A DNA stretch of 64,000 nt from Fundicoccus culcitae (GTDB lineage: Bacteria; Bacillota; Bacilli; Lactobacillales; Aerococcaceae): positions 1,984,001 to 2,048,000 of the forward strand of contig NZ_CP102453.1 in the NCBI RefSeq assembly GCF_024661895.1. Direction: 5' to 3'. Each line of letters opens with the position of its first letter. Position 1 is the first letter of the stretch. Shown here piece by piece: positions 31,865-40,402 of the stretch. Made by a program: the position numbers and the translations under genes. Under the pieces are notes generated by a model. That model saw nothing but the letters and a program-made list of their open reading frames with translations. It did no database searches and was not told the origin of the DNA.

Positions 31865-32030
31865 AGCAATAAATAAATTAAAACGATTACATTCATTGAA
31901 TTTACGCTTTTGTTCATGGAAAAGACTTAATTTATTGTGTAGATTGTAATATAATCGTATTAATGATTGTTGATTGTCATGAAATAAAGCAAATAGATTC
32001 AGTTAATGTAAGTAGAGAATGAGGGATTTT

Positions 32031-32384
32031 TTGAAAAAAAAATATCGCGTAAAATCAGAAAAAGATTTCCAATTGGTTTTTCATCAAGGTGAATCGATTG
32101 CTAACCGTCAGTTAGTTCTTTATGTATATCCTAAACCTGGACAAGAACATTTTCGTGTAGGATTATCGGTAGGCAAGAAAATTGGAAATGCCGTTGTGCG
32201 TAATCAAGTGAAGCGTTATTTACGCCAAGCTATATTTGAATTGAGTGATGCGATAAATCCTGAAATTGATTTTTTACTTATTGCGCGTCCCGATATTCGT
32301 CAAAAGGATTTTGCACAAATTAAACAATCCATCATTCATGTTATGAATTTAGCTAAAATCATCGATAAATCAGCACTTAAATAA
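32031..32384 (+). CDS. rnpA: Ribonuclease P protein component
   Basis: This small basic protein assists the RNase P RNA in tRNA 5'-end maturation. The TTG at 32031 is chosen: GAGGG lies five bases upstream and the resulting start MKKKYRVKSEKDFQ fits the family; the ATG at 32019 has a poor ribosome site. The 117-residue protein has the RNR-like helix VGKKIGNAVVRNQVKRYLRQA (near residues 55-75). It precedes yidC by 18 bp. Confidence 0.95.
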   Translation: MKKKYRVKSEKDFQLVFHQGESIANRQLVLYVYPKPGQEHFRVGLSVGKKIGNAVVRNQVKRYLRQAIFELSDAINPEIDFLLIARPDIRQKDFAQIKQSIIHVMNLAKIIDKSALK

Positions 32385-32402
32385 TAGTTTTAGGAGGTAA
32401 GA

Positions 32403-33233
32403 ATGAAAAAATATCGTAAATGGATCCAAATAGGTCTCTTACTTGGCATCGTCTTATTTTTAACTGCGTGTGGGAATACAAACGAAGCAGTGAGTGCAGA
32501 AAGCACAGGCTTTTGGGATCGCTACGTCATATATAATTTATCCCAATTTATTGTTTGGTTATCTAATCTTATGGGGGGCAGTTATGCTTTAGGTATTATT
32601 GTCTTTACCATTATTGTCCGTCTTCTATTATTACCATTAAATAATATGCAAACAAAGTCACAACGCAAGATGATGGAAATTCAACCAGAGTTAGATGCCA
32701 TCAAAGAAAAATATCCCAATCAAGATAAGGCTTCGATGGAAGCGATGCAACAAGAACAACAAGCTTTATTAGATGAACGAGGTGTCAACCAATTTGCTGG
32801 TTGTTTACCGTTGGCTATCCAACTACCGGTCATGATGGCCTTGTATCAATCTATCTTGAGAACAGATGTTTTAAGAGAAGGTACTTTTTTATGGACGAAT
32901 TTAGGGGAAATGGATCCTTATTTTATTCTTCCAATTTTAGCAGCCCTCTTAACTTTTGCAAATTCCTATTTGACGATGAAGAGTAATCCGACACAAAATA
33001 CGACAAGTAAAATGATGATTTACGTTATGCCTATAATGATTCTAATCATTTCGCTTGGTTTACCAAGTGCGATAACCTTATACTGGGTTGTTTCTAATGC
33101 CTTTACCGTTGTTCAAACATTAATTTTCAATAATCCTTATAAAATTATTGCTGAACGTGAAGCCAAAGCGCAAGCTGAAAAAGATCGCCAACGTGAATTG
33201 AAAAAAGCCCTCAAGCGTGCCAAACGCCGTTAG
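32403..33233 (+). CDS. yidC: Membrane protein insertase YidC/Oxa1, lipoprotein form
   Basis: YidC inserts and folds membrane proteins alone or with SecYEG. The 276-residue protein has a lipoprotein signal with the lipid-acceptor Cys23 (FLTACG), then five membrane segments; the conserved Arg lies in the first segment (FTIIVRLLLLPL) and the cytoplasmic coiled region follows. The tail is highly basic (KKALKRAKRR), typical of ribosome contact. It sits in the canonical rnpA-yidC-jag order with GGAGG upstream. Confidence 0.96.
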   Translation: MKKYRKWIQIGLLLGIVLFLTACGNTNEAVSAESTGFWDRYVIYNLSQFIVWLSNLMGGSYALGIIVFTIIVRLLLLPLNNMQTKSQRKMMEIQPELDAIKEKYPNQDKASMEAMQQEQQALLDERGVNQFAGCLPLAIQLPVMMALYQSILRTDVLREGTFLWTNLGEMDPYFILPILAALLTFANSYLTMKSNPTQNTTSKMMIYVMPIMILIISLGLPSAITLYWVVSNAFTVVQTLIFNNPYKIIAEREAKAQAEKDRQRELKKALKRAKRR

Positions 33234-33257
33234 TCATTAAGGAAAGGAACTTTGTTT

Positions 33258-34280
33258 ATGCAAGAGAGTACGACAGTAAGAGCCGAAACAGTTGAAAAAG
33301 CAATTAACATTGCTTTAACCAAATTAAATTTAAGTCGTGATGAAGCTGACGTTAATATCATTAATGAAGGCAAAAAAGGACTTTTTGGTTTTGGAAAACA
33401 AGATGCAATTGTTGAAGTGACTGCCAAAAAAGCTAAAAGTATTGGACAAATAATGGATCTCCTTGAACAGGAAGAGCAGTTATCCAATAAGCCAAATTCA
33501 CCGATGCAAAAAGCAACAGAAGATACACCACCCGCACAGGATGAGCCCGTAAAAGTTGAAAAACCAACTGCGAAACGGGAGCCTAAAGTTGAAACAGTTT
33601 TAGAAGTTGTGGAAGTTCAAGTTACTGAAACAGTCGTTGAAGCGGTAAGTAAACCAAAAGCAGCACCTGTTAAAGTAGAAAAAGTAGCAACAAAGGTGAC
33701 CGAAACACCTATCCCAGCCGCAACCGTTGATGTTGATGAAGAGGATGATGAGGACTATTTTGATGCTGAACCAACCGATGAGAGCCTTGAAAGTCCCGAA
33801 TCAAAAGCACAAAGACGTAAGGAAGCCAATGAAAAAGTAGCCAATTATTTACAAAATGTCATTCGTGAGTATGGTGCCGATGCAGATGTTACAGTTGAGG
33901 ATACAGGTTACCAAGTTATCTTCAATATCGAAACAAGCAAATCAGGTTTAGTTATTGGTAAACATGGTAAAATTATCAATGCCCTTCAAACCCTTGCACA
34001 AATATTATTACATCGTTACAATCGTCGTCGTGTCTCAGTCATCCTAAATGTGGGAGACTATCGCGATCGCCGCGCCAACGTGCTTGAACAAATCGCCGAA
34101 CGCACCGCTAAAGATGTTTTACGTAGCAAACAAGCTGTGATCCTTGATCCGCTACCTGCCTACGAACGCAAACAAATTCATGCCTATCTCAGCAAGGTTG
34201 AACATATCAAAACCCATTCAGAAGGTAAAGACCCCAACCGTTACTTAGTCGTAGAGTACGACAACAAAACAGATTATTAA
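33258..34280 (+). CDS. jag: KH/R3H-domain RNA-binding protein Jag (KhpB/EloR)
   Basis: Jag binds RNA and, in streptococci, affects cell elongation with KhpA and MltG. The ATG at 33258 is used (GGAAAGGAAC upstream) rather than the TTG two codons earlier. The 340 residues comprise the Jag_N domain (about 1-50, with EGKKGLFGFGKQDA), a long acidic and Lys/Val-rich linker (about 65-185), a KH domain (VIGKHGKIINALQTL) and a C-terminal R3H domain (SEGKDPNRYLVVEY end). It ends in a strong terminator. Confidence 0.95.
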   Translation: MQESTTVRAETVEKAINIALTKLNLSRDEADVNIINEGKKGLFGFGKQDAIVEVTAKKAKSIGQIMDLLEQEEQLSNKPNSPMQKATEDTPPAQDEPVKVEKPTAKREPKVETVLEVVEVQVTETVVEAVSKPKAAPVKVEKVATKVTETPIPAATVDVDEEDDEDYFDAEPTDESLESPESKAQRRKEANEKVANYLQNVIREYGADADVTVEDTGYQVIFNIETSKSGLVIGKHGKIINALQTLAQILLHRYNRRRVSVILNVGDYRDRRANVLEQIAERTAKDVLRSKQAVILDPLPAYERKQIHAYLSKVEHIKTHSEGKDPNRYLVVEYDNKTDY

Positions 34281-34283
34281 CCC

Positions 34284-34299
34284 AATAAATACCTCCGCC
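34284..34299 (+). repeat. Dispersed 3'-end element, left half, after jag
   Basis: AATAAATACCTCCGCC starts 3 bases after the jag stop codon and runs into the jag terminator stem. Confidence 0.55.
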
Positions 34300-34344
34300 T
34301 ACCTCGAAGCTTGTGCTTTCATGAGGTAGGCGGAGTTTTTTTTG
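34293..34344 (+). terminator. jag terminator
   Basis: CTCCGCCTACCTC (34293-34305) and GAGGTAGGCGGAG (34323-34335) form a perfect 13-bp stem followed by at least eight T residues. Confidence 0.92.
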
Positions 34345-34423
34345 TCTTAATTGGGATCTACCAGCCTGCCAAATGGCGTAAGCAGGAAGTAAATGACCGT
34401 CATTTCTCTTTTATGTGGGCACA

Positions 34424-34505
34424 CACATATTCGGGCAGTTGTTGTGAGCGTGATGGGGAGCGCACACATATTCTGACAGTTGTTGTGTGCGTGAATCTGA
34501 GCGGG
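34424..34505. repeat. Tandem repeat, CACATATTC family, two units of 41 bp
   Basis: CACATATTC recurs at 34424 and 34465 with the same following TTGTTGTG-type arm. The same family returns as three units at 34805-34925. Confidence 0.7.
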
Positions 34506-34537
34506 AATTGTGTGACTGTTAAATAAACGACAAATTA

Positions 34538-34590
34538 GGCTATTCGGTCATGAAATTAGGTATTTGGTGACCGATTAGCTTTATTTAACG
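34538..34590. repeat. TCGGTCA-type inverted-repeat unit
   Basis: ATTCGGTCA is followed about 20 bases later by TGACCGATTAG, a hairpin with a 7-bp core. The same sequence family occurs at 34940-35030 and, 28 kb away, at 62832-62920. Confidence 0.65.
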
Positions 34591-34642
34591 TTCACTCACT
34601 TCCCGATTACTCACAGGTAAGTGGGAAGTGACGGACCGGCTC

Positions 34643-34757
34643 ATTGTCACTCAGATTTTTCCCCATGACAATAAAGCCTTCCATTGTCACTCAGATTTTT
34701 CCTCATGACAATAAAGCCTCCCATTGTCACTCAGATTTTTTCTCATGACAATTAAGG
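34643..34757. repeat. Tandem repeat, ATTGTCA family, three units of 40 bp
   Basis: ATTGTCA starts at 34643, 34683 and 34723, each followed by CTCAG, a T-rich loop and TGACAAT. Each unit is a hairpin with 7-bp arms and a loop of about 17 bases. Confidence 0.85.
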
Positions 34758-34804
34758 AAAGCGGGAAGTGGAGCACCGTCATTTCTCATTTACCGCGAAC
34801 TGGG

Positions 34805-34925
34805 GCGCTCACATATTCTAGTGCTTGTTGTGTGCGCGAACCAGAGCGCTCACATATTCAGGCGCTTGTTGTGTGCGCGAACCGGGGCGCTCACATATTC
34901 GGACGCTTGTTGTGTGCGCGAACGT
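34805..34925. repeat. Tandem repeat, GCGCTCACATATTC family, three units of 41 bp
   Basis: GCGCTCACATATTC starts at 34805, 34846 and 34887; each unit ends with TTGTTGTGTGCGCGAAC, whose TGTGTGCGC pairs imperfectly with the start of the unit. Confidence 0.85.
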
Positions 34926-34939
34926 AAGCGGATGTTAAG

Positions 34940-35030
34940 TAAAGCTAATCGGTCAACAAATGACTGATTTCGTGACTGAATAAAGCTAATCGGTCACGAA
35001 ACATCTGATTTCATGACCAATTAGCTTTAT
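34940..35030. repeat. Tandem repeat, TAATCGGTCA family, two units of 41 bp
   Basis: TAAAGCTAATCGGTCA-like starts lie at 34940 and 34981, and the second unit closes with TGACCAATTAGCTTTA, its near-perfect inverted arm. Confidence 0.7.
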
Positions 35031-35102
35031 CGTAGTCTATTTTACGGTAATATATTTCCTGCTTACGCTCGTTCACTTCCCACTTACCTCACAGGCTTTC
35101 CT

Positions 35103-35207
35103 CTGGCGGTTGAGACTCGCCATCCGCCACTCAGGCTTCCCTCTGGCGGTTGGGAGTTGCCATCCGCCACTCAGACTTTTCTCTGGCGGTTGGGAGTAAG
35201 CGAGAAG
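35103..35207. repeat. Tandem repeat, CTGGCGG family, three units of 40 bp
   Basis: CTGGCGGTT starts at 35103, 35143 and 35183. CCGCCACTCAG follows the first two, so TGGCGG and CCGCCA pair, with CACTCAG shared with the ATTGTCA family. Confidence 0.85.
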
Positions 35208-35305
35208 TGAACGAGCGGTTGTTTGCGATACAGCAATACAATAAAAAGCTGATTCTCTTCGATGAATCATATCAATCTGATATTTTTGCAGAAATCACTA
35301 GTTTA

Positions 35306-35356
35306 AAAGGATTAATCTGGTCACTGCTAACAGCGTAATGACCAGATTAATCCTTT
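35306..35356. repeat. Long perfect hairpin
   Basis: AAAGGATTAATCTGGTCA (35306-35323) and its exact complement (35339-35356) make an 18-bp stem with a 15-base loop. No gene ends nearby and no good T tract follows. Confidence 0.8.
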
Positions 35357-35506
35357 ACCTAATTGTTATTGTGGATTTCCTACATAGGTAGGCCATCATA
35401 GACTGACGATCACTTACTTTCCACTTACAAATGAAGGATAGGTTAGGCGTGCAATCATAAATGGAAATGAAGGGTTGTTTAAAAGAAGTTCTCGCATGAC
35501 AATAAA

Positions 35507-35588
35507 CCTTCCCATTGTCACTCAGAATTCACCCCATGACAATAAGCGCTCCCATTGTCACTCAGAATTTCCCCCATGACAATAAGCC
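35507..35588. repeat. Tandem repeat, ATTGTCA family, second block
   Basis: ATTGTCA at 35514 and 35554 (period 40), each with CTCAGAATT and CATGACAAT arms. It is the same family as at 34643-34757, about 750 bp away. Confidence 0.8.
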
Positions 35589-35724
35589 CCCATTTCCCCA
35601 CACTCCAGAATCTATCGCCCATTTAGTTCGGAATAAACGAACGATAGATTAAGAAATGATTAAAAGATATTAATTTTTACATTAAAATTTGCATTACAAA
35701 CGATTTCACATTACAATGGTCTTA

Positions 35725-35745
35725 AGTTGTATAGACAACTATAAT
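35725..35745 (+). promoter_or_regulatory. TreR-type operator overlapping the treB promoter
   Basis: AGTTGTATAGACAACT (35725-35740) is a palindrome one base off the TTGTATATACAA core known for TreR repressors. It abuts TATAAT (35740-35745), the likely -10 element of treB, so repressor binding should block transcription. A treR gene lies 6 kb downstream. Confidence 0.75.
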
Positions 35746-35759
35746 AAGGAGGTCAGGAA

Positions 35760-37292
35760 ATGGCAAATTTTGAGCAAGATGCCAAAGCGCTCTTGGAACA
35801 TATTGGTGGGTCTGATAATATTAGTGCGGTGACGCATTGTGCAACACGTATGCGTTTTGCATTAAAAGATCCAGAAAAAGCAGACATTAAAGCAATTGAA
35901 GCTTTACCCTCTGTTAAAGGTAGTTTTACACAAGCAGGTCAATTTCAGGTCATTATCGGTAACAATGTATCGGAATTTTACAAGGATTTTGCTGCTGTAT
36001 CAGGTGTTAGTCAGTCAAGTAAGTCAGATGTTAAACAAGCGGCCGAGTCAAATCAAGTATGGTGGCAACGTTTAATGACGTTTTTAGCGGAAGTTTTTGC
36101 ACCCATTATTCCTGCAATTATTGTTGGGGGTCTTATATTAGGATTCCGTAATATTTTAGAAGGTGTCGGTTTTTCGGGTTTAGGTCAATTGGTTATTGAT
36201 GGGGTACCACAATTTACAGCTGATGGCGAGCCAATTTATAATACAATCGTTAATGTTAGTCAGTTTTGGAGTGGAGTGAACCATTTCTTATGGTTGCCAG
36301 GTGAAGCAATTTTCCACTTCTTACCTGTAGGTATTACATGGTCAGTTACACGTAAATTAGGTACAACAGAAATCTTAGGTATTGTTTTAGGTATTACCCT
36401 TGTATCACCACAATTATTAAATGCTTATGGTGCTGCAGGTGCTATGGCAGATGGTACGGTACCGCAATGGGATTTTGGTTACTTCCAAATTGATATGATT
36501 GGTTACCAAGCACAAGTATTGCCAGCGATGTTCGCGGGTATTGCCTTATCTTATTTAGAAAGATTCTGGCGTCGTGTCGTTCCAGAAATGTTCTCAATGA
36601 TTTTGGTTCCTTTCCTATCCCTTGTTCCAGCCGTTATTTTAGCGCATACGATTTTAGGTCCAATTGGTTGGTGGTTAGGTAGCATTATTTCTAATGTTGT
36701 TTTAGCTGGTTTAGAAGGACCATTAAGTTGGTTATTTGGTTTCCTATTCGGAGCATTGTACTCTCCATTAGTTATTACAGGTTTACACCATATGACCAAT
36801 GCAATCGACTCACAGTTAATTGCCGATACAGGTTCAACTGGTTTATGGCCAATGATTGCTTTATCAAATATGGCACAAGGTTCAGCCGTTCTAGCTGTTT
36901 GGTGGTTAACCCGTAAAGATGTAGTTGAAACACAAATTACAGTTCCGTCAGCTGTTTCTGCTTTCTTAGGTGTTACAGAACCAGCCATGTTTGGGGTAAC
37001 CTTAAAATATGTGTATCCATTTGTAGCTGCTATGATTGGATCAGGTATTGCAGGATTAATTTCAACAATGGCCAATGTACAAGCTAACTCTATTGGTGTT
37101 GGGGGTCTACCAGGCTTCTTAGTTATTCAAGTTGGTTCACAAGGTTGGTATTGGATTGCGACAGCCGTGGCTATCATTGTTCCATTTGTTTTAACCTTGG
37201 TCTTCCAGCGAACAGGCTTTTTAACGGATGCAGGCTTAAACTTTGATCTTCCGTTCTTTAACAATTCATCCAAAAATACTTCTGAAGCATAA
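35760..37292 (+). CDS. treB: Trehalose-specific PTS transporter, EIIBC
   Basis: The protein imports trehalose and phosphorylates it to trehalose 6-phosphate. The 510 residues comprise an EIIB domain with phospho-cysteine Cys27 (VTHCATRMRF), a linker near 85-105 and a multi-pass EIIC domain carrying the sugar-site motif LGVTEPAMFGV near residue 401. No EIIA domain is attached, so the phosphate donor EIIA must come from elsewhere, as is usual for this group. GGAGG precedes the ATG. Trehalose rather than sucrose specificity is inferred from treC and the TreR operator. Confidence 0.92.
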   Translation: MANFEQDAKALLEHIGGSDNISAVTHCATRMRFALKDPEKADIKAIEALPSVKGSFTQAGQFQVIIGNNVSEFYKDFAAVSGVSQSSKSDVKQAAESNQVWWQRLMTFLAEVFAPIIPAIIVGGLILGFRNILEGVGFSGLGQLVIDGVPQFTADGEPIYNTIVNVSQFWSGVNHFLWLPGEAIFHFLPVGITWSVTRKLGTTEILGIVLGITLVSPQLLNAYGAAGAMADGTVPQWDFGYFQIDMIGYQAQVLPAMFAGIALSYLERFWRRVVPEMFSMILVPFLSLVPAVILAHTILGPIGWWLGSIISNVVLAGLEGPLSWLFGFLFGALYSPLVITGLHHMTNAIDSQLIADTGSTGLWPMIALSNMAQGSAVLAVWWLTRKDVVETQITVPSAVSAFLGVTEPAMFGVTLKYVYPFVAAMIGSGIAGLISTMANVQANSIGVGGLPGFLVIQVGSQGWYWIATAVAIIVPFVLTLVFQRTGFLTDAGLNFDLPFFNNSSKNTSEA

Positions 37293-37312
37293 TTAAAAAA
37301 GGGGTCAGCAAA

Positions 37313-38971
37313 GTGAGTAAAACAAAAAAAGTTATTTATCAAGTTTACCCTAAGTCTTTCTATGATACGAATGGTGATGGAATAGGTGATTTACCAGGTG
37401 TAACGGAGAAGCTTGACTATATTGCTGATTTAGGCGTGGATATGATTTGGTTAAATCCATTTTATCCTTCACCACAAAATGATAATGGTTATGATGTCAG
37501 TGACTATACAGCCGTTGATCCGATGTTTGGAACAATGGAAGATTTCGAAACATTAGTTGAAGAAGCTGGTAAACGTGGAATTGAAATTATGCTAGATATG
37601 GTTTTAAATCACACATCAACTGAACATGAGTGGTTTCAAAAAGCCCTGGCAGGCGACCCATATTATCAAGACTTTTACTATTTAAGACCAGCAAAAGAAG
37701 ATGGCTCGTTACCAACCAACTGGGACTCCAAATTTGGAGGACCTGCTTGGGAGCCATTCGCTGATACTGACAAGTATTACTTGCATTTATTTGATGTCAC
37801 GCAAGCGGATTTAAATTGGCATAATCCCAATGTTAGACAAGCACTCTTTGAAGTGGTTAATTTCTGGATTGCAAAAGGCGTTAAAGGTTTTCGTTTTGAC
37901 GTTTTAAATGTCATTGGTAAATCAGAGGTATTGATTGATAGTGAAAAACCGGGTTCATCACAGGAAAAACGCCTGTACACAGATACACCCATTGTGCATG
38001 AGTGGATTCATGAAATGAATCAAGCGACATTTGGGACACAAGAAGGCTTTACGACCGTCGGTGAGATGTCTTCAACCACAGTTGAAAATGGTGTTCGCTA
38101 TTCCAAACCAGATGCCAAAGAATTAACCATGATCTTCCAATTCCATCATTTAAAAGTAGATTATGAAAATGGCGAAAAATGGACGAATCCACCTTTTGAC
38201 TTCATTGAATTGAAACGTATTTTAGATGATTGGCAAACGGGCATGTCAGATGGTGATGGTTGGAATGCGTTATTTTTAAATAATCATGATCAACCACGCT
38301 CTAACAGTCGTTTTGGTGATGTTGAAAATTATCCCTTTGAAACACAGTCAATGTTAGGTCAAACCATTCAATTTCTCAGAGGAACCCCTTATATTTTCCA
38401 AGGGGAAGAAATTGGGATGACCAATCCGAATTATGACACCATTGATGATTACAGAGATGTTGAGACATTGAATAATTACAAAATTCTTGTCGACAAGGGC
38501 ACACCTCATGATGAGATTATAAAAATCATCCAGTCTAAATCACGCGACAATTCACGCACCCCAATGCAATGGGATGATAGTGAACAAGCTGGTTTTACCA
38601 GTGGTACACCTTGGATTAAAGTGGCTGCTAACTACCCTCAAGTAAATGTCGCTCGCGAACGTCAACAAGGTAAAATTTTCACTTACTACCAAGAATTGAT
38701 CAAGATAAGACATACAAATGATATTATTAGTGAAGGCACATATAGAGGTTTGTTCCTTGACCATCCTTCAATTATGGCCTATGTACGGGAATATGAAGGT
38801 CAACAAATTCTCGTCTTTAGTCACTTCTACGCTGGTGATGTGACATTTACTTTACCGGAAGAATTTCAAAAGCGCACAGCAACTAAATTAATTGGGAATG
38901 GTCCATTAGAGACTTTTAGTCCAACCATGACCTTATCCAATTATGAAACCATCGCTTTTATACTAGATTAA
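37313..38971 (+). CDS. treC: Trehalose-6-phosphate hydrolase, GH13
   Basis: This cytoplasmic enzyme splits trehalose 6-phosphate into glucose and glucose 6-phosphate. The GTG start follows AAGGGGT. The 552-residue length fits the TreA/TreC group; GH13 residues are intact: DMVLNH (near 95-100), GFRFDVLNV with Asp196, TTVGEMSS with Glu251 and FLNNHDQPR with Asp326. It lies 20 bp after treB in one operon. An oligo-1,6-glucosidase is the main alternative, but the operon context favours trehalose. Confidence 0.92.
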   Translation: MSKTKKVIYQVYPKSFYDTNGDGIGDLPGVTEKLDYIADLGVDMIWLNPFYPSPQNDNGYDVSDYTAVDPMFGTMEDFETLVEEAGKRGIEIMLDMVLNHTSTEHEWFQKALAGDPYYQDFYYLRPAKEDGSLPTNWDSKFGGPAWEPFADTDKYYLHLFDVTQADLNWHNPNVRQALFEVVNFWIAKGVKGFRFDVLNVIGKSEVLIDSEKPGSSQEKRLYTDTPIVHEWIHEMNQATFGTQEGFTTVGEMSSTTVENGVRYSKPDAKELTMIFQFHHLKVDYENGEKWTNPPFDFIELKRILDDWQTGMSDGDGWNALFLNNHDQPRSNSRFGDVENYPFETQSMLGQTIQFLRGTPYIFQGEEIGMTNPNYDTIDDYRDVETLNNYKILVDKGTPHDEIIKIIQSKSRDNSRTPMQWDDSEQAGFTSGTPWIKVAANYPQVNVARERQQGKIFTYYQELIKIRHTNDIISEGTYRGLFLDHPSIMAYVREYEGQQILVFSHFYAGDVTFTLPEEFQKRTATKLIGNGPLETFSPTMTLSNYETIAFILD

Positions 38972-38977
38972 AGCCAT

Positions 38978-39021
38978 TTAACCCACTAAAACTCTTTTTT
39001 TGAGAGATTTAGTGGGTTTTT
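38978..39021 (+). terminator. treBC terminator
   Basis: AACCCACTAAA and TTTAGTGGGTT form an 11-bp stem, followed by a T run, seven bases after the treC stop codon. Confidence 0.85.
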
Positions 39022-39035
39022 CAGTGATATTTATT
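39022..39035 (+). repeat. Dispersed 3'-end element, right half, after treC
   Basis: CAGTGATATTTATT lies directly after the treBC terminator T run. Confidence 0.5.
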
Positions 39036-39116
39036 AAAAAAAGCTATAATTATATCTTTAGGTGGAGAGTTTTGTGATATAATTAACGGGAATCTTAAGA
39101 GGAGAACCTATACTAA

Positions 39117-40337
39117 ATGAATAAATATTACTTTATATATTTAATAATTTTTTCAATTTTTTTGGTTGGATGTAGTAGTGAACCGATGATTCGTATTAGT
39201 GATGAAAATCAGGCAATCATGGAATCTAAGCGTCAAGCATCCATAGAGGAACAACAGCGAGCCGATGAATTGGCTGCGTTAGAAGATCAAGCTTCGGTTG
39301 AAGAATCAGCTAGTCAAACGCCAGCGGATAGTCAAGACCAAGTTTCAATTGAAGAAGAGGCCGTGGATGTTACCATCCTTGATCCGACTCAATGGTCAAC
39401 AGCAGCTGAGGGTACCATTTGGGAACTGAATGCATTCATCCCTTATCAGGTTAACCAAATCCGACAGTTTGCCCCTAATCCATCAATCACTTATGTGGAT
39501 TTTACGAATGATACACAAACCGCTTGGCAAGTTAGAGAATTTGGTGGTAATCAGCAAGCCATTCATTTAATTGAATTACAAACGGAACAAATAACGCAAG
39601 TAACGTTAACGCAATCCACGCGACCGTTTGTCAATTATTTGTCAACGTTAGCTAACCAAACGGAAAACAGCCAAATTTTATTGCAAGCTCCGGTGACAGT
39701 TGGCACAACGTGGACAAATACGGATGGCTCTAGCGGAACAATTACTGCGCTGTACGACGCCATTGATTTAAATGGTCAAACCTACCCCCATGTAGTGGAA
39801 GTGACAACTTCAACTTCAGCTGGGGACGAACGTCGCTATTACGGCGCTGACCAAGGTTTGTTGTTAGTTTTATCTGATACCGATTCAATGGTGGTTGATT
39901 CAATAACCGATAATGTACAGATTGTTGTATCTTACCCTATTTGGACACCAAACGAGGCGCAAAATCAAACAGCTCTTTTAGTGCCTGCAACAGCTAATTT
40001 TAATTGGCAAACGAATTCGAGCGCTGCAAGTATTTTTACCCAACTGTTTAGAAATCAAAATTGGATTGATGATACGGTGTCGATTAACAGTATCCAACTG
40101 ATGGAAGACGCTGTTACCATTGATTTTACACCAGGTGTTGTAGCGGCTATGAACCGCCATCCTGCCACCGAACAAGGCGTCATTCCTGCCATCGTGACGA
40201 CAATGAGTGATTTGTTCAATGTGACCAATGTTATCTTAACCGTTAACGGCAACGGCCTCCTACCAGACACCTTACCTTACCCAACAGCTGGTAGTTGGCA
40301 AGTCAATCCTGCGTGGCTTTCAGAAACCACCCCATAA
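39117..40337 (+). CDS. GerMN-domain lipoprotein
   Basis: The 406-residue protein has a lipoprotein signal with Cys19 (FLVGCSS), an acidic Glu/Gln/Ala-rich linker (about residues 30-88), a central beta-rich domain without a recognised name and a C-terminal segment (about 290-385) that resembles the GerMN domain of spore-germination protein GerM (SIQLMEDAVTIDF, then ATEQGVIPAIVTTMSDLF and VILTVNGNG). It should be anchored on the outer face of the membrane. Non-sporulating Lactobacillales do carry such proteins, function unknown. The domain call is from pattern only. Confidence 0.68.
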   Translation: MNKYYFIYLIIFSIFLVGCSSEPMIRISDENQAIMESKRQASIEEQQRADELAALEDQASVEESASQTPADSQDQVSIEEEAVDVTILDPTQWSTAAEGTIWELNAFIPYQVNQIRQFAPNPSITYVDFTNDTQTAWQVREFGGNQQAIHLIELQTEQITQVTLTQSTRPFVNYLSTLANQTENSQILLQAPVTVGTTWTNTDGSSGTITALYDAIDLNGQTYPHVVEVTTSTSAGDERRYYGADQGLLLVLSDTDSMVVDSITDNVQIVVSYPIWTPNEAQNQTALLVPATANFNWQTNSSAASIFTQLFRNQNWIDDTVSINSIQLMEDAVTIDFTPGVVAAMNRHPATEQGVIPAIVTTMSDLFNVTNVILTVNGNGLLPDTLPYPTAGSWQVNPAWLSETTP

Positions 40338-40339
40338 AA

Positions 40340-40400
40340 ACACAAAACCCCTTCAAATAAATATCCCCGTTAAAGGCAGTGATATTTATTGGAGGGGTTG
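40340..40400. terminator. Bidirectional terminator made from the dispersed element
   Basis: AAAACCCCTTC ... GGAGGGGTTGTTTT arms flank a full copy of the dispersed palindrome (40356-40390). It ends the GerMN gene and the convergent hydrolase gene. Confidence 0.75.
40356..40390. repeat. Dispersed 3'-end palindrome, full copy
   Basis: AATAAATATC (40356-40365) and GATATTTATT (40381-40390) are exact complements, separated by CCCGTTAAAGGCAGT. Confidence 0.75.
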
Positions 40401-40402
40401 TT

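Larger units (their letters stand above)
34345..35724. other. Repeat-filled intergenic region between jag and treB
   Basis: About 1.4 kb holds no credible gene. It is built of five families of tandem inverted-repeat units with periods of 40-41 bp, one long stand-alone hairpin and a short stretch of ordinary AT-rich sequence before the tre promoter. Short open frames inside (for example 34724-34927 and 35073-35270) follow the repeats and have no ribosome sites. Confidence 0.8.

Noticed and set aside
34724-35338. Short open frames in the jag-treB gap
   Set aside because: They track the repeat units on either strand and have no ribosome sites or recognisable domains.
34643-35590. Possible CRISPR array
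   Set aside because: Units are inverted repeats in direct tandem with similar or identical sequence between them, not identical repeats separated by unique spacers, and no cas genes are in the window.
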